64,000 nucleotides of DNA. Origin: an uncultured Prevotella sp. GTDB lineage: Bacteria; Bacteroidota; Bacteroidia; Bacteroidales; Bacteroidaceae. The stretch's first letter is position 1. Each line of letters starts with the position of its first letter. The position numbers and the translations under genes are program-made. Of this stretch, positions 25,968-34,998 are shown in pieces. The notes under the pieces were generated by a model. The model was not told where the DNA came from, did not search any database, and worked only from the letters and a program-made list of their open reading frames with translations. The DNA lies in assembly GCA_900550365.1 (NCBI GenBank), contig URRR01000001.1, positions 62,001-126,000 on the forward strand. Direction: 5' to 3'.

Positions 25968-26858
25968 ATGAAAAATAAATCAATAACATACGCAGCCTTG
26001 GCCTTGACAATGGCCTTGGCTGCCTGCACCCAGGACGCCGATGACATGCGCACCGACCCCACCCTACCTGCAGAGATGACTTTCACGATGACACATCCGT
26101 CGCAACGTACACGTGCAACAGACACAGGATTCGAGAACGGCGACAAGGTGGGCCTGTTCGTATGCAGCGCCGACGCCCAGCTTGAGATTGGCGGCAACCT
26201 CGTGAACAACGAGGCGCTGACCTGCGACAACGGCAAATGGAATGCAGGCAGGACGCTTTACTGGGACGACGGAACATACAACGCCTATGCTTATTACCCT
26301 TATATCTCGCAGATAACGTCAATCGAGGATCTGCCCTTCAGCGTAAGCACCGACCAGGGAACCGTTGACCAGGAAACGGGTATCGACGGATATGAGGCAA
26401 GCGACCTGCTCTATGCCCGTACAACAGGCATAAGCGCGTCGGCCGATCCGATAAGCCTTACGTTCAGCCACATAATGAGCAAAGTTACGATAAGGCTCGT
26501 AAAGGGTGAGGACTTCGAGGGTGACATGCCTACCGACGCCGTGGTTTACGTCCACAACACCGTGCCCGAGGCCACCGTTGACTTAAGCGCCGGGATAGTT
26601 ACCCGCAACACGTTCGGCACAAGGGCTACAATAACGGCCAGGCAGAACAGCGACTACATGTTCTCTGCCATCGTCGTGCCGCAAAGGATTGAGAACCGTA
26701 TGCCGCTCATTGAGGTTGTGATGAAGGGAGTATCGTATGTCTACGAGAGCACATTCCAGTTCAAGCCCGGCACGGAACACCTCATAAACCTTATTATATC
26801 AGACAATCCTGAACAGATAAAGATAGAAGTGGGAGGAGAAATACAAGACTGGCAATAA
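25968..26858 (+). CDS. Fimbrillin-family lipoprotein 2
   Basis: 296 residues, ATG at 25968, lipoprotein signal (ALTMALAACTQD, Cys at about residue 20). Same pattern as fimbrillin 1: RTRATDTGFENGDKVGLFV, LYWDDGTYNAYAYYPY, HIMSKVTIRLVKG and a late VVPQRIENRMPLIEVVMKG stretch. A paralogue of the 21467 product and of the N-terminal domain of the 22437 product, so three fimbrillin units lie in a row. It follows the M64 gene by 15 bp. Confidence 0.9.
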   Translation: MKNKSITYAALALTMALAACTQDADDMRTDPTLPAEMTFTMTHPSQRTRATDTGFENGDKVGLFVCSADAQLEIGGNLVNNEALTCDNGKWNAGRTLYWDDGTYNAYAYYPYISQITSIEDLPFSVSTDQGTVDQETGIDGYEASDLLYARTTGISASADPISLTFSHIMSKVTIRLVKGEDFEGDMPTDAVVYVHNTVPEATVDLSAGIVTRNTFGTRATITARQNSDYMFSAIVVPQRIENRMPLIEVVMKGVSYVYESTFQFKPGTEHLINLIISDNPEQIKIEVGGEIQDWQ

Positions 26859-26880
26859 AAGGACACGGAACGATTTGGAC

Positions 26881-27888
26881 ATGAAGAAAGCAGTGTGCTT
26901 TTTATCAATATTGACACTAATTCTCGGAAGTGTGGCAGTAGCTTTATGGCTGCTGCCCATTTCCGGTTATAAGAGAGACGTGATAAAAAACGGCTATGGT
27001 CTGTATGAAGGGCTTGAGCTTGTAACAGTTACCGACAGATACGGCAACCGTATCCACTGCGTAACTGACAGCGCCGGAAGGAAACTATTTGATATTACGG
27101 TGAGGAGCTGCACACTCGACACGCGCTTCAGGAACGGCAGACTGCATTTCAGAATGAACGGAACGGGGCGTGAGGGCTTTATCGACAGAAACGGCGTGGC
27201 CGTATTCTCAGGCGACAGCATACAACCGCCGGGCAAAGATATTGCCAAGGGACGTGTCAACATGGCTGACGACATAGCTGATGACGACGGCGGAAATGCT
27301 AAAGAATACATGGCCACTGACAGTGAACTGAGGCGCATGGCGTCAGACAACCCCTTCGTCAAGGAGGCAGCCAAGATTCTGTCAGGAAAGCTCGATGAGG
27401 ACGATGCAAGCAAACGCCGCGTTATTCTGAACTACTGCGAGCACCTGAGAACGGCCTACACGACAAAAGACATCGACTTTCTGAAGCAACTCTTCAGCGA
27501 GCAGGCACTTATAATAGTGGGCAACGTGGTGAAGCCAAAACCAACCGACGACAGCCGGTACATGCCTGAAGAGAGGGTGAAATACTTCATAAGGACTAAA
27601 AGGGAATACATTGCCCGACTTGAAAAGGCTTTCAACACCAACAGTAAAATCGACCTGAAGTTCAGCGACTTCCATATAATGCGCCACCCGACGATGAACG
27701 GCATATACGGCGTAACGCTACGGCAGCGGTATGAAAGCGACAATTATTCTGATGACGGCTACCTGTTTCTGCTGTGGGACTTCCGCAACAAGTCAATGCC
27801 GCTCATACACGTAAGGACATGGCAGCCCGCCAATACAATAGGAAAAGAAGATGAAGTAATAAGCATTAGCGACTTTAATTTGGAGTGA
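26881..27888 (+). CDS. Membrane-anchored protein with NTF2-like domain
   Basis: 335 residues from the ATG at 26881. One N-terminal membrane helix (about 3-24), then a short region with WG-repeat-like text (GREGFIDRNGVAVF), an acidic linker (DDIADDDGGNAKEY) and a C-terminal NTF2-like fold (about 180-335: ILNYCEHLRTAYTTKDIDFL, FSEQALIIVG, YLFLLWDFRN). NTF2-like folds bind small ligands or act as scaffolds. No catalytic residues can be assigned. Its stop overlaps the next start by 4 bp (GTGA), so translation is coupled. Unknown function within the surface operon. Confidence 0.75.
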   Translation: MKKAVCFLSILTLILGSVAVALWLLPISGYKRDVIKNGYGLYEGLELVTVTDRYGNRIHCVTDSAGRKLFDITVRSCTLDTRFRNGRLHFRMNGTGREGFIDRNGVAVFSGDSIQPPGKDIAKGRVNMADDIADDDGGNAKEYMATDSELRRMASDNPFVKEAAKILSGKLDEDDASKRRVILNYCEHLRTAYTTKDIDFLKQLFSEQALIIVGNVVKPKPTDDSRYMPEERVKYFIRTKREYIARLEKAFNTNSKIDLKFSDFHIMRHPTMNGIYGVTLRQRYESDNYSDDGYLFLLWDFRNKSMPLIHVRTWQPANTIGKEDEVISISDFNLE

Positions 27889-28862
27889 ATACAAAAGACA
27901 TTAATCCGAGAAACATAATTATCCGCATGGCTCTGCTGCTTGCAATACTGGCGGCAGGGCAGCAGAAGGCGACAGGACAGCAATTCAGTGTTGCCGGATT
28001 CAGAGTCCTGCCCAACGATGTAAGCGCGTTTATCACGCCCGTTTACGACCTCAACGACGAACCTTGCGCACTCATAAAGGTGGTGGCGCCAGAAGAGTTT
28101 GCATTCTCGTCGCCACTGGGTATAGTGAAACGCAAGGACGAAGTGGGCGAAATATGGATTTATCTACCACGCGGCTCTAAGATGATAACCTTAAAGCATC
28201 CGCAATGGGGCGTAATAAGGAACTACCGGTTTGAGAAACCGCTCGAGAGTCACGTTACCTATGAGATGAAGCTCGACTGCCCCAAAACGACGGGAACGCA
28301 CACGACGGACACAATCATAATGACGAGAACTATTGTCGACACTGTGGCCGTAAGCAGGCGCAAGCCGCGGCAGCCGCTGGCAGCTCACGCTCTGCTGACA
28401 CTATCGCTCCACGAGGGCGGTCCGTCTTACGGTATTATGCTTGCCTTGATGCGCCGCCACGGTGTGTTCGTCTGTGCCGCGTACAACATACACTCCGCCG
28501 TCAGCACGGCATACACCTGCGACAAGGGCGGACAGCTGAGCGATGGCACAAGGCCCTACTATTCGGGCAAGACGCGCAACTCGTCATACACCGTAACGGC
28601 CGGAGCCATACACCGGCTGTGGCGCGGCCTGTGCCTGTTTGAGGGGCTTGGCTACGGCAAGACGCAGACGGCGTGGCAACTTGCCCAAAGCGAAGGCGGA
28701 GGCTACGCCTTAAACGCTGATCTGTCGCACAAAGGCATCGCCGGTCAGGCCGGACTGCTGTTCTCAGCAGGCAGACTAAGTGTATCAGCTTCAGCAATCA
28801 CCATTGCCGGCAAGCACTGGCAGGGGAACATCGGCATCGGCATAAAAATAGGAAAACTATGA
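27885..28862 (+). CDS. Exported protein with PEGA-like N-terminus and beta-barrel-like C-terminus
   Basis: 325 residues if the GTG at 27885 is used (4-bp GTGA overlap with the gene before); an ATG at 27927 is an alternative that keeps the signal peptide (MALLLAILAAGQQKATGQ). Residues 35-140 resemble PEGA-like envelope domains (DLNDEPCALIKVVAP, then YLPRGSKMITLKHPQWG). The C-terminal half alternates Gly/aromatic strands (AGAIHRLWRGLCLFEGLGYG, then SVSASAITIAGKHWQGNI), suggesting an outer-membrane barrel or beta-sandwich. Its stop overlaps the next start by ATGA. Possible outer-membrane partner of the fimbrillin products; inference only. Confidence 0.7.
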   Translation: MNTKDINPRNIIIRMALLLAILAAGQQKATGQQFSVAGFRVLPNDVSAFITPVYDLNDEPCALIKVVAPEEFAFSSPLGIVKRKDEVGEIWIYLPRGSKMITLKHPQWGVIRNYRFEKPLESHVTYEMKLDCPKTTGTHTTDTIIMTRTIVDTVAVSRRKPRQPLAAHALLTLSLHEGGPSYGIMLALMRRHGVFVCAAYNIHSAVSTAYTCDKGGQLSDGTRPYYSGKTRNSSYTVTAGAIHRLWRGLCLFEGLGYGKTQTAWQLAQSEGGGYALNADLSHKGIAGQAGLLFSAGRLSVSASAITIAGKHWQGNIGIGIKIGKL

Positions 28863-30499
28863 GAATAAATATAAGTATCGCCACACTGGCGGCAGCAGCG
28901 CTGTTGGCCACGTCGTGCAGCGACGTAAGCTCTCCGCTCAACATTGAGCCGCGGCTTACGGCCGACGGGGCCGACGGCATAACACGCACAGAGGCTACCG
29001 TAACAGGGCATATAACGATAGACAGCGAGGCGGAGATGCCCATCCTGCGGTTTATCTATGGCACGACGGAGACTTCCGAAACAAGCACCGACATAGTGAC
29101 ACCGGCGGCAGACGGCTCCGTAGCAGCACGCCTCAGCGAACTGTCGCCCGGCACGCAATATTTCTTCAGACTGCAAGGCAGCAACGGCAGTGCCGTAATA
29201 GAGAGCAACACTGAAGAGTTTACAACAATGCCTAACGACAAACCGACGGTAAGCCGGCCTGAAATCCTCGGGCAGGGGGCTATGAGCGTAATAGTGAAAT
29301 ACGCCATTACCGACGACGGTGGCGAAGACATTACCTCGACAGGATGTTATGCGGCAAAAGCCGGAGGCTCGTCGCAAATAAAGGCTGAAGCAGCAGGCGT
29401 GAATGCCGGGAAAGACACCATAAAGCTGTATATTGACGGACTTGAAAAGAATTCTACTTACGAAATAAGGGCATTTGCCGCCAACTCGGAAGGCGAGAGC
29501 ACAGGCGATGCCGTGAGCCTGACGACGCGTGATGCCGTAATACAGACCGAACCGGGCAGCCTTGAGTTGCTGATGGGCGACAGCTGGAGCGAGATGACCA
29601 CCCTATCGGTGGCCGGACCGCTTAACGGCGACGACCTGCGTTGCCTAAGGAAGATGGCCGGACGCGACGCTGACGGCAGCGCCACGGACGGCAGCCTCAC
29701 CACATTAGACATGACCGATGCCCGCATCGTGGCAGGCGGAGGGCCTTACGACTCGTCGCGCTACACCAAGGATGGCGTCATAGGCTACGGCCTCTTTGCC
29801 GGCTGCACACAGCTGACGGCGATAATACTTCCCGAGAGTGCCACGGTGATAGAGAAAGACGCCATAAAAAACTGCAGCTCGCTGCAGACCCTCGAGATAC
29901 CTATGGCCGCCGCCAGCGTGGAGCCATCATCGGGCTGCACACGGCTCGAATCAGTTACGGTGTCACCGGCCAACACCTCATACAGCAGTGTCGATGGCGT
30001 GCTGCTCAGCGCCGACGGCAGTGAGATAGTATGGTTCCCCACAGGCAAGACGGGCAGCTATACCCTGCCCTCAACCGTTACCACAATAGGCGACTACGCC
30101 TTCAGCGGCTGCAGCATAACAGAATTCATCCTGCCGGCCGGCATAACGAGCATAGGCCGGGCAGCGTTCAGCAACAGCCTTGTAGAGCGCGCCGTCATGC
30201 CAGCCGGCCTCAGACTTGTGCCCTCGGCAACATTCCAGCAGTGCACAAGGCTCACTGAGGTAAGCCTGGGCGAGGCCACCGAGTACATAGGCGAGTACGC
30301 CTTCGATGGCTGTCCGCTGAAACACATATACATAGACGCCTTATATCCTCCGGTATGCGCCGAAGACGCACTGAGCAGCTCGTTCGGAGACTTGTTCCAA
30401 GAGTGCGTGCTGCATGTGCCCGAGGGGCGCGTAGGGTTTTACAAGGCCGACAGTGTGTGGGGTAAATTCAAGAATATTGTCAGTAAGGAGGATGTATGA
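28859..30499 (+). CDS. BspA-type LRR lipoprotein with fibronectin-like N-terminal region
   Basis: 546 residues, lipoprotein signal (LAAAALLATSC, Cys at about residue 20). Two Fn3-like segments (about 30-125 and 130-225; SELSPGTQYFFRLQGSNGS and DGLEKNSTYEIRAFAANSEG) precede LRR_5/BspA repeats (about 240-525; VIGYGLFAGCTQL, IGDYAFSGCSI, IGEYAFDGCPL). BspA-like LRRs mediate binding to host proteins or other bacteria. It ends in an ATGA overlap with the next gene, and a very strong Shine-Dalgarno AAGGAGG (30485-30491), rare in Bacteroidetes, precedes that next start. Confidence 0.85.
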   Translation: MRINISIATLAAAALLATSCSDVSSPLNIEPRLTADGADGITRTEATVTGHITIDSEAEMPILRFIYGTTETSETSTDIVTPAADGSVAARLSELSPGTQYFFRLQGSNGSAVIESNTEEFTTMPNDKPTVSRPEILGQGAMSVIVKYAITDDGGEDITSTGCYAAKAGGSSQIKAEAAGVNAGKDTIKLYIDGLEKNSTYEIRAFAANSEGESTGDAVSLTTRDAVIQTEPGSLELLMGDSWSEMTTLSVAGPLNGDDLRCLRKMAGRDADGSATDGSLTTLDMTDARIVAGGGPYDSSRYTKDGVIGYGLFAGCTQLTAIILPESATVIEKDAIKNCSSLQTLEIPMAAASVEPSSGCTRLESVTVSPANTSYSSVDGVLLSADGSEIVWFPTGKTGSYTLPSTVTTIGDYAFSGCSITEFILPAGITSIGRAAFSNSLVERAVMPAGLRLVPSATFQQCTRLTEVSLGEATEYIGEYAFDGCPLKHIYIDALYPPVCAEDALSSSFGDLFQECVLHVPEGRVGFYKADSVWGKFKNIVSKEDV

Positions 30500-31074
30500 A
30501 CTTTAACGCAGTAGAAATAGAAGAGCTTAAACAGCTTATTGAGAGAAAGTTCGGCAGAGTGCTTATCACGACTACCGACTTTAATGAGTTTTCATTGGCG
30601 CTGACAAAAAAGACGACGTCGACGCTGTCACCGTCAACGCTGAAGCGCATCTGGGGCTACGTTAACGACAGACATAAGCCGCGGACATTTACGCTTGACA
30701 TCCTGGCGCAGTACATAGGGCACGCTGACTTCCACAACTTTAAGGCGTGGCTGAAGACGAGCACGAAGTATAACTCGTCGTTCTTCAGCGCCTTGCAGCT
30801 TGTAAGCAACGAACTTCCCGAAGGCAGCTGCGTGGAGATTGGCTGGCGTCCTAACAGGCTGATAGGCCTGCGCTACCTTGGCGGAAGCCTTTACGAGGTA
30901 ACAGAGTCTGCCAACAGCAAGCTGAGGCAGGGCGACAGGTTTATAACGGGCTGCTTCATAAAGGGTCAGCCGCTCTACCTGCCTTACATTGAAAGAGACG
31001 GCGAGCGCACGCCTCCCTTCGTGGCAGGGCGCAACGGAGGACTTACTACCATACAGATAAAAGACTGGGTATGA
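30496..31074 (+). CDS. Putative DNA-binding protein of the surface operon
   Basis: 192 residues, not firmly recognised. The N-terminal part (about 1-95) has a helix pattern like small HTH proteins of Bacteroidetes (LTKKTTSTLSPSTLKRIWGY, then FTLDILAQYIGHADFHNF). The C-terminal part (about 105-192) is a beta-rich domain (CVEIGWRPNRLIGLRYLGG). Overlaps both neighbours by 4 bp (ATGA on each side), so it is stoichiometrically tied to the kinase that follows. Inferred: a cytoplasmic regulator, possibly the kinase's substrate or partner. Alternatives include a non-DNA-binding adaptor. Confidence 0.6.
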   Translation: MNFNAVEIEELKQLIERKFGRVLITTTDFNEFSLALTKKTTSTLSPSTLKRIWGYVNDRHKPRTFTLDILAQYIGHADFHNFKAWLKTSTKYNSSFFSALQLVSNELPEGSCVEIGWRPNRLIGLRYLGGSLYEVTESANSKLRQGDRFITGCFIKGQPLYLPYIERDGERTPPFVAGRNGGLTTIQIKDWV

Positions 31075-32024
31075 ACGATTCGTCAGGATACACGGAGGAC
31101 ATCGGCAGCGAAATGGAGGCCGGGCAGCAGGCTGCAGGCGGGAGCTTCAGCAACATCCAGGAGCGCTACGTGTCGGAGTCGGGGCACGCGCGTCTCTTCA
31201 CCGCCGTAAGGTACGGAAAGACGTACACACTGAAAACACTGAAACCCGACTTTGCCTATACGCCTGTTTACCGCCAGGCGCTTACAAAGGAGTTTGAGAT
31301 CGGCATAAAGCTCGACCACCCTTACATACGCAGCACGATAGGCATGGAAGACGTCGATGGCCTTGGGGCATGCATAATACTCGAGTACGTTGACGGCGAG
31401 ACGCTCGCGTCGGCTCTCAAGGGCGGCCGCGTAGACGCGGCGCTGGGGCGCAGGATAGCCGTGCAGACAGCCACGGCCGTAGCTTACCTTCACAGCAAGC
31501 AGATGGTTCACCGCGACATTAAGCCGGCAAACATAATGATAACGCACAACGGCCACAACGTGAAGCTGATTGACCTGAGCCTTGCCGACAGCGACGCCTA
31601 CTGTGTGCTGAAAACACCGGCTGGCACGCGGGGCTACATCGCTCCGGAGCAGTTGATGCCGGGAGCCAAGGCCGATACGCGGGCCGACATTTACTCATTG
31701 GGCGTGGTGATGGCCGAAATAGCACGGCACACGGGCGACAAGGCTATGGCGGGACTCGCGCGGAAATGCACCCGCCGCAACGCTAACGAGCGACCGGCCG
31801 ACATAGCGGCGGCTCTCGCCGCCAATACCACCTCCAGGCATTGGGTGGCGCTGCTGTGTCTGCTGCTGTGCGCAGCCGCAGCACTTTGTACGTATATCGG
31901 CGTCGACATTTACAAGAGAACCGCACCGGGCAACACTGCGGCGCCGGCCGACAGCATTGCCGATGACGGCAACAACGTGGTTGACTTCGGGCTATGGGAG
32001 CATGACTCCGGCGAGGCGCGGTAA
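31071..32024 (+). CDS. Hanks-type Ser/Thr protein kinase with C-terminal membrane helix
   Basis: 317 residues. Catalytic core: invariant Lys probably K55 (TYTLKTLK), alpha-C Glu near E74, catalytic loop HRDIKPANI (H147, D149, K151, N154), metal-binding DFG replaced by DLS (D168-S170, LIDLSLAD), and activation/APE segment GTRGYIAPEQ. The Gly-rich loop is poorly kept (SESGHARLFTA). Helix 258-276 (VALLCLLLCAAAALCTYIG) should anchor it in the inner membrane with a short periplasmic tail of about 40 residues. Last gene of the operon, overlapping the putative DNA-binding gene by ATGA and ending 12 bp from the convergent TonB-receptor-like gene. Probably active, given Lys, HRD and Asp, but low activity is possible. 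Confidence 0.9.
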   Translation: MNDSSGYTEDIGSEMEAGQQAAGGSFSNIQERYVSESGHARLFTAVRYGKTYTLKTLKPDFAYTPVYRQALTKEFEIGIKLDHPYIRSTIGMEDVDGLGACIILEYVDGETLASALKGGRVDAALGRRIAVQTATAVAYLHSKQMVHRDIKPANIMITHNGHNVKLIDLSLADSDAYCVLKTPAGTRGYIAPEQLMPGAKADTRADIYSLGVVMAEIARHTGDKAMAGLARKCTRRNANERPADIAAALAANTTSRHWVALLCLLLCAAAALCTYIGVDIYKRTAPGNTAAPADSIADDGNNVVDFGLWEHDSGEAR

Positions 32025-32036
32025 AGAGTTTTACCG

Positions 32037-34541
32037 TCAGAGCTGCACTTGCGCTGTAACAATCACCTCGCGGGGACGCAGCTCGTAATAACCCGTTGAC
32101 GACATAACGCCGCTGTAAGTGGTGACGGTGTAACGGCGTTTGTCGAACAGATTGCGCACCTCGGCCGACAATCTGACTTTCTTCATGCGCCAAACCACCG
32201 AGGCGTCGGCCAGCAGAGTGTTTACCGTTCCGGCCGACTGCAGCTCGTTGCGGTAATGAACGGCCGACAGAGAGATGTCCACATTGCCCACGGTCTGCGT
32301 GTAAGAGAGGCGCTGAGTCCAGTCAAACAGACTGTTTTGCCCCATTTCATCGGTTCTCATACGGTTTAAAGAGAAGGCGGCACGGTAAGTGAACATGCCG
32401 AAAGACGGCGAGAATACAACCTCGGGAGACGCTGACCATACGCCAGATGAATAGCCTGTCACCAAGCCTTCAGACAGCTGCTGCCCAGTGCCGTAGGTGT
32501 AACGGAGGTCTAATTTCGTTTTAAGATGCAGGTCGAAAAAGCCTTTCGACATTAGCGCAAAGGCTGAAACGGCCTGCCCGTGCCAGTCGCGCGCGACGCT
32601 GCGCAGCAGATAACGGCCGCCGGAAATGCTCATGTCGGTCATCACGTTGCCATGACTGCAATTGTAGTCGGCACCGAAACTCATGAACAGCTCGGCCACG
32701 GAGCGCTTATAGTCATAACTTGCGTGAGCGTAAAACGTACCGTTACGCTGTACAGGTCCTGCCTTTATCACCTGCGTGCGGTAGTCTGACATATAACTGC
32801 CGGCGGCATAATCGGCGAAACTTCCCGTCTTCATACTGTATCCCAGACTTGCGTTCCACTCTCCGCGCATGCCGCTTTTCACATTAATATATAGCGAGGG
32901 CGAGGCGTCGAGGCTGTGTTCGCCGCGGTCGGTGAACATCGTCCAGCGCAGGGGCACGGCCAGACGGGCCACCGTCTTCATGTGTCTGTACTGCCATGAG
33001 GGCGTGGCATAGGCTGCCAGACGAGTGTGGCGGCCGCGCAGATTAAGGTGCTCGGCGGTAAGGCCGATGGTATAGCGGTGGGTCAACCGCCGGCGCTCAA
33101 ACGTCAGCAGGGCGTAATGGTCAGCATAATAAAGTATGTTGTCAAGCTTCTGCATCTGTCCGTCTACGTTCATCCGTTGAGGAGCGTAGTGGAAATCGAG
33201 GGTAGAACAGAGCGTCCACGAGTGCCGTTCACGGGTAAGTATGCGGTTAAACGTATTCTGGGCGTGCAGCTCCGGCGTCTTCACCCGCTGCGTTATATCG
33301 TCTCCGCCGGCTCCCGTGAAGGTCGAAATGCCGTCGGCCAGCGAGCCTTCAAGTATGAAATACTCGTTGCCGTAGGCTTTCTCGGTGTTCGTCTTGTGGT
33401 TGAAGTCAACGTAAAGGCGGTCGTTCCGCATGCGGGAAAGGCCGGTTTCATCGGTCTGTACGGGGCTTGAGCCGTCAAAATAGTACACTGACGTGTTGCC
33501 CGTAAGCTGCTCCTCGTCGGTGTGCAGGTATCCGGCCGTGACGCGTTGCTCGTTTCCGCCCCTGGTCTTGCGGGTGTTCTTGACCGTCACATTGACCGAA
33601 CGGTTGAAGCGTACACGCTCCTCGTCGATTGGAGACGTCAGTTCCGGACGGGCAAACCACTGCGTAACTGACGCTGCCGCACCGTATGCTGACATGCCGC
33701 CCGTGGCCAGCATCATGTCGTTACGTGACAAGTCTTTGCCCGACCGGTCATATCCGGCGGCATACATCCACTGCCTCCGCCGGCCTATCTGCAGCGCGTC
33801 GGCGCCGCCCTGGGGCCTCGTCTGCTCCAAAGGGAAGGCCGCCGCCACCTCGGGACGCAGCGTAAACATCCACTTGTCACGTGCTTCGGGGCGCAGCTTT
33901 ATGTTCATCGCCACGTCGTCAGTAAACACCTTGCCCTGCAAGGCCTTTACCGGCTGGTCGTGCTCCACCACCTCCGCCTTGTCAACATCACGGGCTTTAA
34001 GCATCTCAGTGAGCTGATTGTAACGGCCGCCGGTGAGGTCAAGGTCCTCAACGGTGAACCGCGTGATGTCTTTTCCGTTAAAAGTTATGCGCCCGTTATC
34101 GTCAACGTCTACTCCCGGCAGCTTTCTCAGCACATCCTTCAGCGAGTTGTCGCGCTCGCCGGCAAAGCGTTTCAGGTCGAACACTACGGTGTCCTGCCGG
34201 CCGAACACGGGCGTGCCTTTCACCTGAACCTCCTTAAGCATAAAGGCTTTCTGCGCCAACGGTATCTCCACCGTTTGTCCTTCGGTCGCCGCGACGGTCT
34301 TTTTCATGTAGCCGAGGAGCGTCACCTGGAGGCTGTCGCCCGCCTTTGCCTTCACCTCAAAGCGTCCGTCACGCCCCGTCCGGGCAAAACTTACGGCACG
34401 CCCGGCGCGCGTCAGCGTTACCGAAGCACCCGTAAGCGGTTTCAACGAGAGCGAATCGAACACCTCGCCCGTAACCACCGTCTGCGCCCGTAACGGCAAA
34501 ACAGTCATCAGGAAGGCAAAGATGTATAGCAGTTTTTTCAT
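32037..34541 (-). CDS. TonB-dependent-receptor-like outer-membrane protein
   Basis: 834 residues with a signal peptide (IFAFLMTVLPLRAQ), a carboxypeptidase-regulatory-like domain (about 22-100: VVTGEVFDSLSLKPLTGASV), a plug-like region (about 105-215: LKDVLRKLPGVDVDDNG, FTVEDLDLTGGRYN) and a C-terminal barrel ending in an aromatic/Leu residue. It belongs to the TonB-receptor-like proteins that neighbour GLPGLI proteins in Bacteroidetes, not to the SusC class (shorter, with no VVVIGYGTVKK-type box). Substrate unknown. The GLPGLI gene lies upstream on the same strand across 457 bp of repeat DNA. Confidence 0.85.
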   Translation of the reverse strand: MKKLLYIFAFLMTVLPLRAQTVVTGEVFDSLSLKPLTGASVTLTRAGRAVSFARTGRDGRFEVKAKAGDSLQVTLLGYMKKTVAATEGQTVEIPLAQKAFMLKEVQVKGTPVFGRQDTVVFDLKRFAGERDNSLKDVLRKLPGVDVDDNGRITFNGKDITRFTVEDLDLTGGRYNQLTEMLKARDVDKAEVVEHDQPVKALQGKVFTDDVAMNIKLRPEARDKWMFTLRPEVAAAFPLEQTRPQGGADALQIGRRRQWMYAAGYDRSGKDLSRNDMMLATGGMSAYGAAASVTQWFARPELTSPIDEERVRFNRSVNVTVKNTRKTRGGNEQRVTAGYLHTDEEQLTGNTSVYYFDGSSPVQTDETGLSRMRNDRLYVDFNHKTNTEKAYGNEYFILEGSLADGISTFTGAGGDDITQRVKTPELHAQNTFNRILTRERHSWTLCSTLDFHYAPQRMNVDGQMQKLDNILYYADHYALLTFERRRLTHRYTIGLTAEHLNLRGRHTRLAAYATPSWQYRHMKTVARLAVPLRWTMFTDRGEHSLDASPSLYINVKSGMRGEWNASLGYSMKTGSFADYAAGSYMSDYRTQVIKAGPVQRNGTFYAHASYDYKRSVAELFMSFGADYNCSHGNVMTDMSISGGRYLLRSVARDWHGQAVSAFALMSKGFFDLHLKTKLDLRYTYGTGQQLSEGLVTGYSSGVWSASPEVVFSPSFGMFTYRAAFSLNRMRTDEMGQNSLFDWTQRLSYTQTVGNVDISLSAVHYRNELQSAGTVNTLLADASVVWRMKKVRLSAEVRNLFDKRRYTVTTYSGVMSSTGYYELRPREVIVTAQVQL

Positions 34542-34998
34542 ATATATAATTTAATTAAGAATTAAAAGTTAAGAAAAGGAGTTAAGGAGTTAAAGGGAGT
34601 AAAGGAGTTAAGACATTAGCTTAAGTAGTTAAAGGAGTTAGAGTAGTTATAGTAGTTAAAGTCAAATGCCCTATTGGCGGTCAAACCTCAGGCCTTTCTC
34701 TCACCTTAAAACCGTAAAACCTCATAACCTGATAACCAAAAAAAATGCAATTCTCCTTGTCTGCTTGTTTGCTCGTATCTTGTCTGCAGGAGAGACCTCC
34801 TTGTCTGCTGAAAAGGCAAATGGCTTTAACTTCTAACGGCCGAAGGCCGTGATAACTTCTATAAATTCTTTAACTTCTTTGCAAGAGACGGCCTTTTAGC
34901 TTGCAAAAGGCCGTCTCTTGCATCCTAAAAGGCCACCTTTTGCAAGGTAAAAGACGGTCTTTTGCAACGGCACTGATTATCAGACACTTACGCGCAGG
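34542..34998. other. Non-coding repeat-rich stretch
   Basis: Holds AG-rich low-complexity DNA (34545-34660, GGAGTTAA units), a CTTGTCTGCTTG repeat pair (34756-34815, also seen at 49965-50158) and R1 copy F (34875-34995). No gene seen. Confidence 0.7.
34875..34995 (-). repeat. Dispersed repeat family R1, copy F, with strong hairpin
   Basis: Inverted relative to copies A and B; it ends GCACTGATTATCAGACACTTACG. Contains a perfect 17-bp stem (34881-34897 with 34905-34921). It lies directly past the stop of the GLPGLI gene and could end its transcript. Confidence 0.75.
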
